Below, piece by piece: positions 27,753 through 36,552 of a stretch of 64,000 nucleotides of DNA. Within the stretch, counting starts at the first letter, position 1. The number at the start of each line of letters is the position of its first letter. The position numbers and the translations under genes were made by a program. Under the pieces are notes generated by a model, which saw nothing but the letters and a program-made list of their open reading frames with translations, ran no database searches and was not told the DNA's origin. Source of the DNA: Halomonas heilongjiangensis (GTDB lineage: Bacteria > Pseudomonadota > Gammaproteobacteria > Pseudomonadales > Halomonadaceae); the NCBI RefSeq assembly GCF_002879645.1, contig NZ_PNRE01000025.1, positions 128,585 to 192,584 of the forward strand, read 5' to 3'.

Positions 27753-28703
27753 TTAGAGATGTTGCGCCATCTCGAACATGGCGCCCAGATAGAGATCGGC
27801 CTGCTCGCCGAAGGCATGGTAGGTTCCCGGCTCCGGCGTCAGCTCCCCCAGCACCAGCCCCTGACGAGCCTCGTAGAGGTCGATGCGACAGAACGGCGTC
27901 GGCAAGGCCGCCGACACCCGCTCGGCCAGCGCCAGCATGGCGTCCGGGGCACGAGGGGGAAGCAGCGCGGGATCGAGAGCCTCTGCGTACTTGCCCGTCT
28001 GCACCGGCTGCCAGTCACGGTCGTACCAACGGTAGTGGGTGCCCTGGGTAGCCCTGGACACCTGCAGGATCAGGCCGACGCGGCCCCGAAAGGCGTAGAA
28101 CTTGAAGTCGTCCACCGGGCGCAGCAGCCCGGAAGGCGGAAGCAGCAGCTCTTCGAGCTGCCAGTGGTTGGGAAACTGGTGCTCACGCATGTCGCGGTAG
28201 AGATCATCGAGAATCTCGACCAGGCTGAGCTCGCACCGCTGCTGCAGGCAAGTGAAGGTCACCTCGCCCACGCGACGCAGCGACATCACGCCACGCGAGC
28301 TGTGTGCCTGCCTGGGCTTGATCACACACTCCTCGATGCCCTCGAGGGCCTCGCGCAGATTCTGTAGCGGGAAATCATCCCGCAGGATACGCGCCGTAGC
28401 GACGCCCAACTCACTCATTCGCCGCCCGACCCATCCACGATCATTGGCGAGCCGATTGAAGGGCCGGACACCCGGTAACGACGCCTCTCGCTGATAGCGA
28501 CGCACCAGGGCATCCATGCCAACGCGGAAGGATGGCGGCTGCGGCGCTGTCCCCTTGCGTGCGGGATGTGCGGCACGTATCCAGGAGAGACCATCCGGCT
28601 CGGCCAGGAAACAGGTGAAGCTCGGAAAGGCCGCCAAGGCAACGGGCACGTCATGACTGGCTGCGGCCCTGGCGGTCGCAGCTCGGGGCAGAAGTTGTTT
28701 CAC
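27753..28703 (-). CDS. TupA-like ATP-grasp protein
   Basis: A 316-residue protein of the TupA-like ATP-grasp group. It has VIKPRQAHSSRGV (ATP loop), DFKFYAFRG, and a C-terminal FCRIDLYE ... GELTPEPGTYHAF ... DLYLGAMFE signature. TupA is linked to teichuronopeptide, a cell-wall polymer combining glutamate and glucuronic acid in alkaliphilic Bacillus, so a peptide-sugar polymer is a reasonable hint here. The start is taken as GTG at 28703; the ribosome site is weak, so a downstream start cannot be excluded. It follows a 42-residue membrane peptide gene by seven bases. Confidence 0.78.
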   Translation of the reverse strand: MKQLLPRAATARAAASHDVPVALAAFPSFTCFLAEPDGLSWIRAAHPARKGTAPQPPSFRVGMDALVRRYQREASLPGVRPFNRLANDRGWVGRRMSELGVATARILRDDFPLQNLREALEGIEECVIKPRQAHSSRGVMSLRRVGEVTFTCLQQRCELSLVEILDDLYRDMREHQFPNHWQLEELLLPPSGLLRPVDDFKFYAFRGRVGLILQVSRATQGTHYRWYDRDWQPVQTGKYAEALDPALLPPRAPDAMLALAERVSAALPTPFCRIDLYEARQGLVLGELTPEPGTYHAFGEQADLYLGAMFEMAQHL

Positions 28704-28710
28704 ACGGGAC

Positions 28711-28839
28711 TCATCGAAAAACGAACATAAGCACCAGCATCACTGCCGCCAGGCCAATCACCACAGGCATGGGCAGCTTTCTGATGATGGGCCTTATGAG
28801 CTGGCGAAAAAGTAGTCTCAACAAGCGATCAAGAGCCAT
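28711..28839 (-). CDS. Small single-span membrane protein, 42 residues
   Basis: An ATG frame of 43 codons fills most of the gap between two ATP-grasp genes. The product starts MALDRLLRLLFRQL, has a basic region, and then a hydrophobic stretch (VVIGLAAVMLVLMFVF) ending in Arg. The basic N-terminus predicts an inward N-terminus and one membrane span. AGAGG lies about six bases upstream. Poly-gamma-glutamate loci also carry a small membrane protein (PgsE/CapE), but no sequence similarity can be claimed. Its spacing, 19 bases from the upstream stop and seven bases from the downstream start, fits a real operon gene. Confidence 0.6.
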   Translation of the reverse strand: MALDRLLRLLFRQLIRPIIRKLPMPVVIGLAAVMLVLMFVFR

Positions 28840-28858
28840 TCACAAACCTCTTGGTATC

Positions 28859-30256
28859 TCATTGACATTCAAAGCAGTTCTTCACTACATGGCGCCACTT
28901 CGTTTCCTTTTCCTTGGCAAACCCCAGCTGGGACACTGCTTTACTTTGAAAATTCCTGACTCTCTTCCTTGCTCCAGCCGCTACCACTTCAACCCTCCCC
29001 TCGGCACCCTTCCTCACGAACCCGAAGACCCCATGGCGATCAGCCAATCTGGCAAGCCGGTCGGAGGCGGCATCGGGTGAAACATCCGAGAATGAGAAAA
29101 TAAATTTTCTTCGAGACATGTTGCTTAACCGGGGAAAGGGACTCAAGGATACTTCATCTATCGCCCCCCCCTTCAGCGCATTCCGTACTCTCTGGTGACT
29201 GAAGGCGATGCGAGAGGAGAATTTTACACTCGACCCTACAGACTCCGGAAAATAGTGATCGACAATGATCTTGGGAATGTTCCTCCCCTCACCCTCGACC
29301 GGATACATATTGATCCCTATCTGAGCCCTGGTATTGAGCTCGAGAATGCAATACTCCTCACTCACCTCATCGAACAAGACATCGACCCCGCAGTGCTGCA
29401 GGCCCGGAATTGACTTTACAGCGAGAACCGCAGCATCCTTCACCTTGCGGGGTATCTGGTCAGTACAATCGATGGTGTCTCCACCGGCCGAAGCATTAGC
29501 CTTCCCCCTGAGGAACAGCACCTCTCCCTCTGGCAGTACACTGTCGAGGTCGTAACCGGCTCTTTGTATGTAGTCAAGCACCTCCCTGTCTTTCTTTATG
29601 AGACCTTTGGACAAGAAGGGATTGAGTCTCCGGAAGGCGTTCTTCTTCTTGATGAGGCGATCAATGGTATGTATTCCATCCCCCCTCACATTGGCCGGAA
29701 CTCTCTTGATGACAGCGACGGCTTCGTCGCCGACGACAAATGCCCTGTAATCACTTCCTGCAAAATGGCTCTCGACTATTACGGATGACTCCTTCATCTC
29801 ATCCCGCAAGTACTCATAGTACCTCCTGAGTTCATCATCCGTTGAAATATTGGTAAAGACCCCATTTCCCAGACTGCCAACCAAGGGCTTGACAACGACT
29901 GGATAGCCGATGTGTCTGGCATATGACAAGGCATCTTCCTGGCCAGCCTCGGCGCCAAACACTTCTCCCCGAGGTACTTTCACCCCATTGTCAGCCAGAA
30001 TCTCTTTTACCTTGTGCTTATTCCTGGAGAGCTTTCGTATACGATTCCCGTCCTGAACCAGGAGAGACTTGTTGAAAGCCAGCGTCTTCTCCTCGCTGGA
30101 TATGAAATACTTGTTATATCTTGGCTCACGAACCTTGACGTCAAGACCCCGCCGCCATGCCTCCAGGGCTATGCAATAGCCGCAAAGGGAGTCACCATAA
30201 GCGTCTTTCACCGCGGAAGGTGAAAAGGCGTCTGGCCAACTAACGAAAGTATCCAT
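28859..30256 (-). CDS. ATP-grasp ligase with C-terminal ferredoxin-like domain (no acylphosphatase catalytic residues)
   Basis: A 465-residue protein. The N-terminal region shares the SLCGYCIALEAWRRG element with a second protein of the cluster (31384-33087). The ATP-grasp core, about 80-335, has KPLVGSLGNGV, NVRGDGIHTID, RGKANASAGGD, GVDVLFD and LELNTRAQIG. It belongs to the ELNxxAxIG subclass that is otherwise fused to acylphosphatase. Its C-terminal about 100 residues match the linker domain of that protein but lack the catalytic Arg and Asn. The ATG at 30256 has GGAG upstream and is preferred over a GTG two codons earlier. A run of eight G residues lies in the coding strand at 29164-29171. 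Base composition is clearly less GC-rich than in the flanks. Confidence 0.85.
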   Translation of the reverse strand: MDTFVSWPDAFSPSAVKDAYGDSLCGYCIALEAWRRGLDVKVREPRYNKYFISSEEKTLAFNKSLLVQDGNRIRKLSRNKHKVKEILADNGVKVPRGEVFGAEAGQEDALSYARHIGYPVVVKPLVGSLGNGVFTNISTDDELRRYYEYLRDEMKESSVIVESHFAGSDYRAFVVGDEAVAVIKRVPANVRGDGIHTIDRLIKKKNAFRRLNPFLSKGLIKKDREVLDYIQRAGYDLDSVLPEGEVLFLRGKANASAGGDTIDCTDQIPRKVKDAAVLAVKSIPGLQHCGVDVLFDEVSEEYCILELNTRAQIGINMYPVEGEGRNIPKIIVDHYFPESVGSSVKFSSRIAFSHQRVRNALKGGAIDEVSLSPFPRLSNMSRRKFIFSFSDVSPDAASDRLARLADRHGVFGFVRKGAEGRVEVVAAGARKRVRNFQSKAVSQLGFAKEKETKWRHVVKNCFECQ

Positions 30257-30393
30257 AACCACTCCACCTCAATGAAAAATCAGTTCGGAATCCCATGACA
30301 AACCTTGGACCTCGAGCCCAGGCCAAGCAGCCCCCCAGTGATTTCGATGCTCCGGCCAAGCCACACCCGGCTCGTCACCACGGCACTCCAACG

Positions 30394-31344
30394 CTAGAAC
30401 AGCATATCCATGATTTCTTTACCAATATTCTTCGGCCGCCCCTCCCAGGGATAGATATGCATTCTGACAGCGGGCCTTCTATTCACTTCACAGATAAACC
30501 AATTGTCATCACTGGCCGGCTGATGCATATCTCTGATAAACACATCAAAGCCTGCAATGAAGGTGCCCGGCAGCCTTGAAAAAACCCTTTCCAGAGAATC
30601 GATATAGGAGGAATGCATGTCTTCCATGACCTCGACACTATCACCACCGGTGGAAATATTGGATGTCGAGCGAAGGTATACAGTCCTGCCTTTACCGGGA
30701 ACAGAATCCAGGCTCAGGCCTTGCTTGTCCAGAACGCGGTCTACCTCATCATTGAGCTTGATGCGAGGGTATCGTCTTTCCTTTTTCAGCCTGTTCTTGG
30801 CTTCCACCAAGGAGATCAGTGAACTCTCTCCATCGCCGACGACATTGGCAGGCACTCGCTTGGTTACCGCAAGTGCCCGACCACCGGCACAATAAAACCT
30901 GTATTCTGTAGAAAACTTGCACTGATCCTCGACGAAGGCCGAGCCATACTTTTCGGCCACTCTGTCGAAATATCGAATAAAGTCCTGATCGCTCTCGATA
31001 TTGACGTATACACTCCTGCCCTTGTTCTCATCATCCGGCTTGACCACCACGGGCCAACCGAGAGACCTGGCATATTCCAGGGCCTTCTCTCTCTCTCGAG
31101 CATTAAACAGATAACCATCGAGGACATTGGCACCAAGAGTTTTCAGAAGAAGCTTGGAGGCGCCCTTCTTGTTGAACACCTTGGTCAGGGGGGATTGCTT
31201 CCCAATCAGACTATTGTTCACTTTTACCTTGCGCCGACCATCACTGATCAGGATGGACTTGCTCGACCTGGTTACGGAAAGGCCTTTTTCGATCGCCGCC
31301 TGCTCAAAGTGCATGCTGCTGATATTCGAAGATATAAGTTCCAT
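30394..31344 (-). CDS. Short ATP-grasp ligase
   Basis: A 316-residue ATP-grasp protein with KPDDENKGRSV, NVVGDGESSLISL, LRSTSNISTGGD, AGFDVF and CEVNRRPAVRMHIYP. All expected nucleotide- and metal-binding segments are present. It has no accessory domain. The EVNRRPAVRMH ending differs from both other subclasses in the locus and is closer to the CphA form (VNAAP...RMH). The ATG at 31344 has AGGGA six bases upstream and is preferred to a TTG eight codons earlier. A gap of 137 bases without an obvious gene separates it from the next ligase gene. The substrate is unknown. Confidence 0.83.
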   Translation of the reverse strand: MELISSNISSMHFEQAAIEKGLSVTRSSKSILISDGRRKVKVNNSLIGKQSPLTKVFNKKGASKLLLKTLGANVLDGYLFNAREREKALEYARSLGWPVVVKPDDENKGRSVYVNIESDQDFIRYFDRVAEKYGSAFVEDQCKFSTEYRFYCAGGRALAVTKRVPANVVGDGESSLISLVEAKNRLKKERRYPRIKLNDEVDRVLDKQGLSLDSVPGKGRTVYLRSTSNISTGGDSVEVMEDMHSSYIDSLERVFSRLPGTFIAGFDVFIRDMHQPASDDNWFICEVNRRPAVRMHIYPWEGRPKNIGKEIMDMLF

Positions 31345-31383
31345 TTCACATCCCTGTCTTGTCGTCAAAGATCATCCCGGAAG

Positions 31384-33087
31384 TCAGAAAGACTCACGGG
31401 TAGATCTAACCCTGAACCCGGACTTTGGAGTTATTTTTGTTGGCTTGATCAACACTTGATCGACATAGGATCTCCTCGGCCCTTCTCGACACTCTTCAAT
31501 CAGTTCTGCGATCTGGCTTGCATTGCCTGACAGGATGGCTTCCACTGCACCATCGGATCGATTCCTTACCCAGCCATCGACGGATTTTTTCATTGCCGCG
31601 GATTTCAGCCACTTTCGATAACCAACCCCTTGCACCTTCCCTCTGACGATCAGCCTGGAAGATCTCAGGTTCGGTTCACTGTCATCGACGTGATTCACGA
31701 CACGAACAGTCGTATCGATCGGAGATGTAAACCCACCCTCCTCGAGAATCTCAATGTCTTCCAACTTCTTGACAAGCTGCTCCTTGAATCTAGCTGCATT
31801 CGTTTCTTCGGCAAGCAGCCTCATGTGAAACATCCCTCCGCCAAAGGAATGTACTTCGCCGAAACATCCGGTCTGCTTCATTATCTTTTCGGAATGCCTT
31901 GTAACGACGGCAGGAGAATGAGGAGATGACAGCTTCAGGCGTTTCTTGACCATCCCCTCCCGGAGCACGGGAAGCGACACCCCGGAGAGCCCCCCCGTAC
32001 CCAGGCCATTCTTGACATAGGAGAAATCAAAGAAGGCATCTTCAATGATTTTTTCCGTTCTTTCGGGGAAGTAGCTCTCCACGATCGCCTCGGCAACTTT
32101 ATTTCCCTGCCCGTCGCCCTTCATGGGAAAGGAGTGAGATCCGATATGCGCCTGGGAATTAAGCTCGATGACGTAATTGTACTCGACGCCATCTCGCACG
32201 ACATTGATGATGTCGACGCCGGCATTGGGAATATTGAGTGCTCGAGCCGCAGCGACGGCAGCCTCCTTCGATTGTTCAGAGACGATGTGAGTCGCATCGA
32301 TGCTGTCCCCGCCTCTTGACAGGTTCGCAGCAGAGGAGAGATAGATCTTTTCATCCTTAGCAGGCACGGTCGACAGATCGTGCCCGTGCAGCTGGAGGAA
32401 GGAGAGAGTTGATTTATCCAGCTTGATCTTGCGACTGGACAGGTGTGGATTCCTGGCCCTGATCTTATTCTTGCTCATGATCAAGGTGCGAATGGTGCTT
32501 GTACCATCGCCTACCACATTGGCAGCTTCCCTGCCCGTCACTGCGACTACTCGACCCCCAGCGACATAATAGCGGTACTCGACGCCTTCGACATGTTCCT
32601 CGAGCACAACCCTTCTTGTCTGTATGTTACCAAGAGCGTCGACCAGCTCCTCTTGACTCTTGATGCCGGTGGTAACCCCCTTGCCCAGGCTTCCCGAGAC
32701 CGGTTTGACAACGACTTCACGGCATCCGAAGCTTGCGAACAGCTCGTCGTCCTCCAGCGCCTTTCCCGTTTCGACCATGATCCCCTTGGGTGTGCCTACC
32801 CCGGCATTGAGCAGCAACTCCTTCGTTTTCCATTTGTTTATGCTGCTCTTGTGTGCCTCCTTGGAGGTCAGGCTACCCCTGCTCCTGAGAAAGAAATAGA
32901 CGTCCTTGTCATCAGAAAGGCTGAAGATTGTCCCCCTGGGATCAGAGGCGGTGGTCACCTTCGTCGTCAGTTGAGGATCGTTGTAAAATGTGATCCTGAG
33001 CCCTCTCTGAAAGCCTGCCAGCGCAATCAGATAGGCACACAGCGAAACGCCTCTTGCTTCAAACGCCTTTCTTGAAAAATAGTTCAT
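31384..33087 (-). CDS. ATP-grasp ligase fused to acylphosphatase
   Basis: A 567-residue fusion. Residues of about 85-340 form the ATP-grasp domain (KPVSGSLGKGV, VVGDGTSTIRTLI, SSAANLSRGGD, IELNSQAHIG). Residues of about 376-447 form a ferredoxin-like linker. Residues of about 478-560 are an acylphosphatase with VRGKVQGVGYRKW (catalytic Arg491) and GWVRNRSDG (catalytic Asn509). ATP-grasp ligases activate carboxylates as acyl-phosphates, and acylphosphatases hydrolyse acyl-phosphates, so the fusion suggests editing, chain release or reset of a mis-activated substrate. A G7 run lies at 31990-31996. GC content is lower than in the flanking genes. Confidence 0.88.
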   Translation of the reverse strand: MNYFSRKAFEARGVSLCAYLIALAGFQRGLRITFYNDPQLTTKVTTASDPRGTIFSLSDDKDVYFFLRSRGSLTSKEAHKSSINKWKTKELLLNAGVGTPKGIMVETGKALEDDELFASFGCREVVVKPVSGSLGKGVTTGIKSQEELVDALGNIQTRRVVLEEHVEGVEYRYYVAGGRVVAVTGREAANVVGDGTSTIRTLIMSKNKIRARNPHLSSRKIKLDKSTLSFLQLHGHDLSTVPAKDEKIYLSSAANLSRGGDSIDATHIVSEQSKEAAVAAARALNIPNAGVDIINVVRDGVEYNYVIELNSQAHIGSHSFPMKGDGQGNKVAEAIVESYFPERTEKIIEDAFFDFSYVKNGLGTGGLSGVSLPVLREGMVKKRLKLSSPHSPAVVTRHSEKIMKQTGCFGEVHSFGGGMFHMRLLAEETNAARFKEQLVKKLEDIEILEEGGFTSPIDTTVRVVNHVDDSEPNLRSSRLIVRGKVQGVGYRKWLKSAAMKKSVDGWVRNRSDGAVEAILSGNASQIAELIEECREGPRRSYVDQVLIKPTKITPKSGFRVRSTRESF

Positions 33088-33179
33088 AACACACCTAAAG
33101 GGCTCTCATGGAGAAGTATTGCACAGTCGAGATCAGCCGAAGGTTCATCATCTGCCCCAATGGCTTCATCCTTGGTTCT

Positions 33180-36100
33180 TCATCTGGTTGCTCCGCCAAA
33201 CTTTCTCGCCACGCTTTCGGCGATGAACCTGGCCACATTCCTTGGCTCCCCATAAGTAGGGTAGTGATGGCCACCGATCCCCGGCCGGGTGTTGGCCTCC
33301 ACGATGATATAGTTACCAACCTGGGCTTCCTGCTCATGGTTGGAGGCAAGAATATCGATTCCCACTACATCCAGGCCGGGTATGGATAGAGCCACTCTCT
33401 CTGCCACACGCTTCATGCTCGGATGAACGTTATCTGTAATATCTACAGAGTTTGCTCCAGTTGACAGATTAGCCTTGGTATCGATGATGACCACTTCTTC
33501 TGGCTTGAGCACCGAGGACAGATCGTAGCTACGCTGACGCAGGCCGGTCAGCCGGCTTCCATCGATCTTGAGCAACCTTCTCATCAAGTTGGGATTCTTT
33601 TTCCTCGCCGCATTTTCCAACTCGATGAGTTCAGCTATCGTCTTTTTCCCATCTCCCTTGACTTGAGGAGGTATTCTCATGCTGACGGCGACGCACTTGC
33701 CATCGACAACCAGATAGCGCGCCTCTTTCCCATTGGAAAAATAGCCTTCGACGATGATTTTCTTCTTCGTATATTGTGCCGCCGATCCCCATGCCTCCTC
33801 AAACTCTTCCAAACCAATATTGACAGAAACTCCTTTCCCCTTGTTACCATCGACCGGCTTGACAACTACACGACCAAGATCCTTGACAAATTCGCGAGCA
33901 AGATCCTTCTCGTCAAGCGTGAACGCCGCCCCTTTGGCTACTTGTATTCCCGCACCTTCCAGGAAATCCCTGGCCCGCTCTTTATCCTTGAGAATTCGAT
34001 ATGCTACCAGAGAGGTGAAGCTCGTCTCCGTCTCCATGAACGTACATACTCTGCCTTTCAGACTGGCTTCGAGGATCCCCCCACGTTTCCTTGTACTAAA
34101 ACCAAGCCGCCCCAACTCCTGGGCGAGCAGTGGGGATGTAGAGAATGGACGCTTGGCTTCGTAAGTATTTTTTTCGCGTAAAGAGAAATCCATGCCACTA
34201 CCCTCTTCGGTCACTTCGTCGGCGATCGCTTCATACTCTTCGACTGCCACAGATTGACCGGACATGCCATCCTCAGCCACGGAGACCCGAAAATTTGTCG
34301 CCTTGTTATCTGTGATTATCCTGGACACAGAGAACTTCCCTTTCTCGCCCCCTTGGAGATCATCAAAGGTCAGCCTGGGTATCAAGCTATAGGGCTTCGC
34401 CCCCTTGGAGAGATAACGCCCAGGAGAGTTAAAGATAAAATTCCCGATAGAATAGAAGATTGTTCCGCCACCATATGCTTCTATATTATCGGCCTTGTGT
34501 GAACCATGGGCGATGACATGATCCGCACCGGCATCAATGATTGACCGACACCATTCCTGGTGTTTTTCACTCGTATCCTGATAATCGATGCCTTGCCAGT
34601 GTGGGCAGACGATCACGGTGCTACTGGGGTCCTCGTCCTTTATCTTGCGTATTTCGAGTGACATCCCCTTGAGGTTGGTGCTGGCAATGCCAGGCGTGTC
34701 TTGCTTGGCAAAAAAGCCATATCCCGCATATCGCCTGGTTGAGCGCATGCCGTTAAGGATATAGATGTTCTTCACCCCATCACGCGTCTGAACCTGTATG
34801 CGATAGGGCTTGCGGGCTTCCTCCAGATTCCGGCCGGCACCGATGACCGCGATGCCATGACTTTCCAGCTTCTCGATCATGGCCAGCATCTTGTCCGGCC
34901 CGAAGTCCATTGAATGGTTGTTGGCCAGAGTGACGGCCGTCACCCCTAGCGCCTTGAGCACCTTGATGGTGACGTCCGGATCATCACAGCCTGGATACTC
35001 CTTGCCCTCTATAGGCGCGCCAGGCTCATGGCTCAGTACTGTTTCTAGATTGACGATGACCTCATCACTTCCCTCAAGAACGGGCTTGACGCCATCGAAA
35101 AAAGACATGGGATCTTTCTGCAAGCGCTCATAAGCCTCGGCATATTTTCTCTTGGATTTTTCAAGATAATAATACCCCAGGCTCGTGTCGCCGCAAAAGG
35201 TAACGGTGAGTGGCTTGACCATCGATGGAGATCTTTCAAAGAACACTAATGACTCCCCTAGTCTATTATGCTCGTAAATTCGCGTTGCCAATGTAGTCAA
35301 GCCTGCAGGGTCAAGCACGCTGGAGATCGACTCAGCCCCCCTGTCTGTACCGCTTTTCAACAGCTCCTGATGTTTTTCGGCAAAGCTGGTAGAAGCCTCT
35401 TCAACCAGTTGCTTCTCGGCCATACTGCATGCAGGAGCACGAGTTGCCGCTACCGGCTTGGCAAGCGACAGGGCGTAATCGACTATAGGCGTGATGATAT
35501 CCTTTTTCTCGCCATAGCTAGGATAACAATGGCCACTCAGCCCTGGCGCAACATTAGCCTCCAGAACGACATAGCTGTTCCTCGTTGGCGCTTCAGAAAA
35601 ATTCCTTGAGATAATATCCACACCAAGAACAGGAATATCTTTTGCTACCCGAGAGACTTTTTCGGCAATCTCTCGATAGCGAGGGTGAACCAAGTCGCTG
35701 ATTTCCAGGGTATCGGCGCCGGTACTGGCACCGGCCTTGTAATCGATGAGTAGATAGGAGCCCAATTTTGGCACGTCATCCAGGGCGTATCCCTGGGCTT
35801 TGATCAGCTCGGTCCGATGCGCATCGAGCTTGATCTGGCGTATGACCAGGCCTGGACTTTTCCGCTTCTCTTTATTCTTCTCCTTGATCAGCTCTTCGAC
35901 AGTGCTCTCCCCATCGCCAACGACAATTGGCGGAATTCGTCGGCAGGCGCTCACGCATTTTCCACCCACGACGAGGAAACGAGCCTCGACCCCTCCCGTG
36001 AACTGCTTTTCTATGAGGATGTTGCTATTATTTCGGTTGTTCTCTATCGCCAACGCCCAAGCATAATCGAATTGAGCCTCGGTATTTACACCGACAGTAA

Positions 36101-36536
36101 CCCCTTTTCCCTTGTGTCCGCATGCCGGCTTGATGACACAGGCCACTTCGCTCTCGGCAATGAACCGCCTACCCCTTTCCTTCTCGTCTACGGACAGCGC
36201 GATATCTGGAGCTACGCTGATTCCGGCTTTCTTCAAGGCTTTCTTGAAGACACCCTTGTCTCGCAGCAACCTTATTGCGAGGCGAGAGAACCCCTTCAGG
36301 TGAGAAAAGGAGAACGTGAGTTTCGGCTGAAAGCCGATTACCTCGATGTTAGACTTCTTCTCCCATACGACGAAATGACCACGCCGCTGAAACTCCTCAG
36401 CAATCATGAAGGAATTAAGGTTCTTTATCTTTTCATCTTGTATTCTAAGATGTATGGGACTCGAGAATCTGTTCAGTTCCCCACTCAGGAACTCCTTTAT
36501 CCCATCATCATCAAAGATTTCATTGTGCACTGTCAT
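33180..36536 (-). CDS. Three-domain ATP-grasp / CapA / ATP-grasp fusion
   Basis: An 1118-residue protein. The first ATP-grasp (about 90-345) has KPACGHKGKGV and LEANVAPGLSGHCYP. The CapA/PgsA metallophosphatase-like domain (about 442-720) has CGDTSLG, VNLET, ANNHSMDFG, PHWQG and IFYSIGNFIF. The second ATP-grasp (about 845-1110) has KPVDGNKGKGV and VEANTRPGIGGHHYP. Both ligase domains look catalytically complete. CapA is needed for poly-gamma-glutamate capsule production, but there it is a separate membrane-anchored protein; here no signal or membrane segment is seen, which implies a cytoplasmic enzyme. The ATG at 36536 is used; a GTG six bases later has a better-placed AGGA and is an alternative. 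GC content is lower than in the flanks. Confidence 0.9.
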   Translation of the reverse strand: MTVHNEIFDDDGIKEFLSGELNRFSSPIHLRIQDEKIKNLNSFMIAEEFQRRGHFVVWEKKSNIEVIGFQPKLTFSFSHLKGFSRLAIRLLRDKGVFKKALKKAGISVAPDIALSVDEKERGRRFIAESEVACVIKPACGHKGKGVTVGVNTEAQFDYAWALAIENNRNNSNILIEKQFTGGVEARFLVVGGKCVSACRRIPPIVVGDGESTVEELIKEKNKEKRKSPGLVIRQIKLDAHRTELIKAQGYALDDVPKLGSYLLIDYKAGASTGADTLEISDLVHPRYREIAEKVSRVAKDIPVLGVDIISRNFSEAPTRNSYVVLEANVAPGLSGHCYPSYGEKKDIITPIVDYALSLAKPVAATRAPACSMAEKQLVEEASTSFAEKHQELLKSGTDRGAESISSVLDPAGLTTLATRIYEHNRLGESLVFFERSPSMVKPLTVTFCGDTSLGYYYLEKSKRKYAEAYERLQKDPMSFFDGVKPVLEGSDEVIVNLETVLSHEPGAPIEGKEYPGCDDPDVTIKVLKALGVTAVTLANNHSMDFGPDKMLAMIEKLESHGIAVIGAGRNLEEARKPYRIQVQTRDGVKNIYILNGMRSTRRYAGYGFFAKQDTPGIASTNLKGMSLEIRKIKDEDPSSTVIVCPHWQGIDYQDTSEKHQEWCRSIIDAGADHVIAHGSHKADNIEAYGGGTIFYSIGNFIFNSPGRYLSKGAKPYSLIPRLTFDDLQGGEKGKFSVSRIITDNKATNFRVSVAEDGMSGQSVAVEEYEAIADEVTEEGSGMDFSLREKNTYEAKRPFSTSPLLAQELGRLGFSTRKRGGILEASLKGRVCTFMETETSFTSLVAYRILKDKERARDFLEGAGIQVAKGAAFTLDEKDLAREFVKDLGRVVVKPVDGNKGKGVSVNIGLEEFEEAWGSAAQYTKKKIIVEGYFSNGKEARYLVVDGKCVAVSMRIPPQVKGDGKKTIAELIELENAARKKNPNLMRRLLKIDGSRLTGLRQRSYDLSSVLKPEEVVIIDTKANLSTGANSVDITDNVHPSMKRVAERVALSIPGLDVVGIDILASNHEQEAQVGNYIIVEANTRPGIGGHHYPTYGEPRNVARFIAESVARKFGGATR

Positions 36537-36552
36537 CCTGGCGCCCCCGATC

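Noticed and set aside
33095..33170. Possible 24-codon frame on the minus strand between two ATP-grasp genes
   Set aside because: The product has no clear feature and the ribosome site is too close to the ATG.
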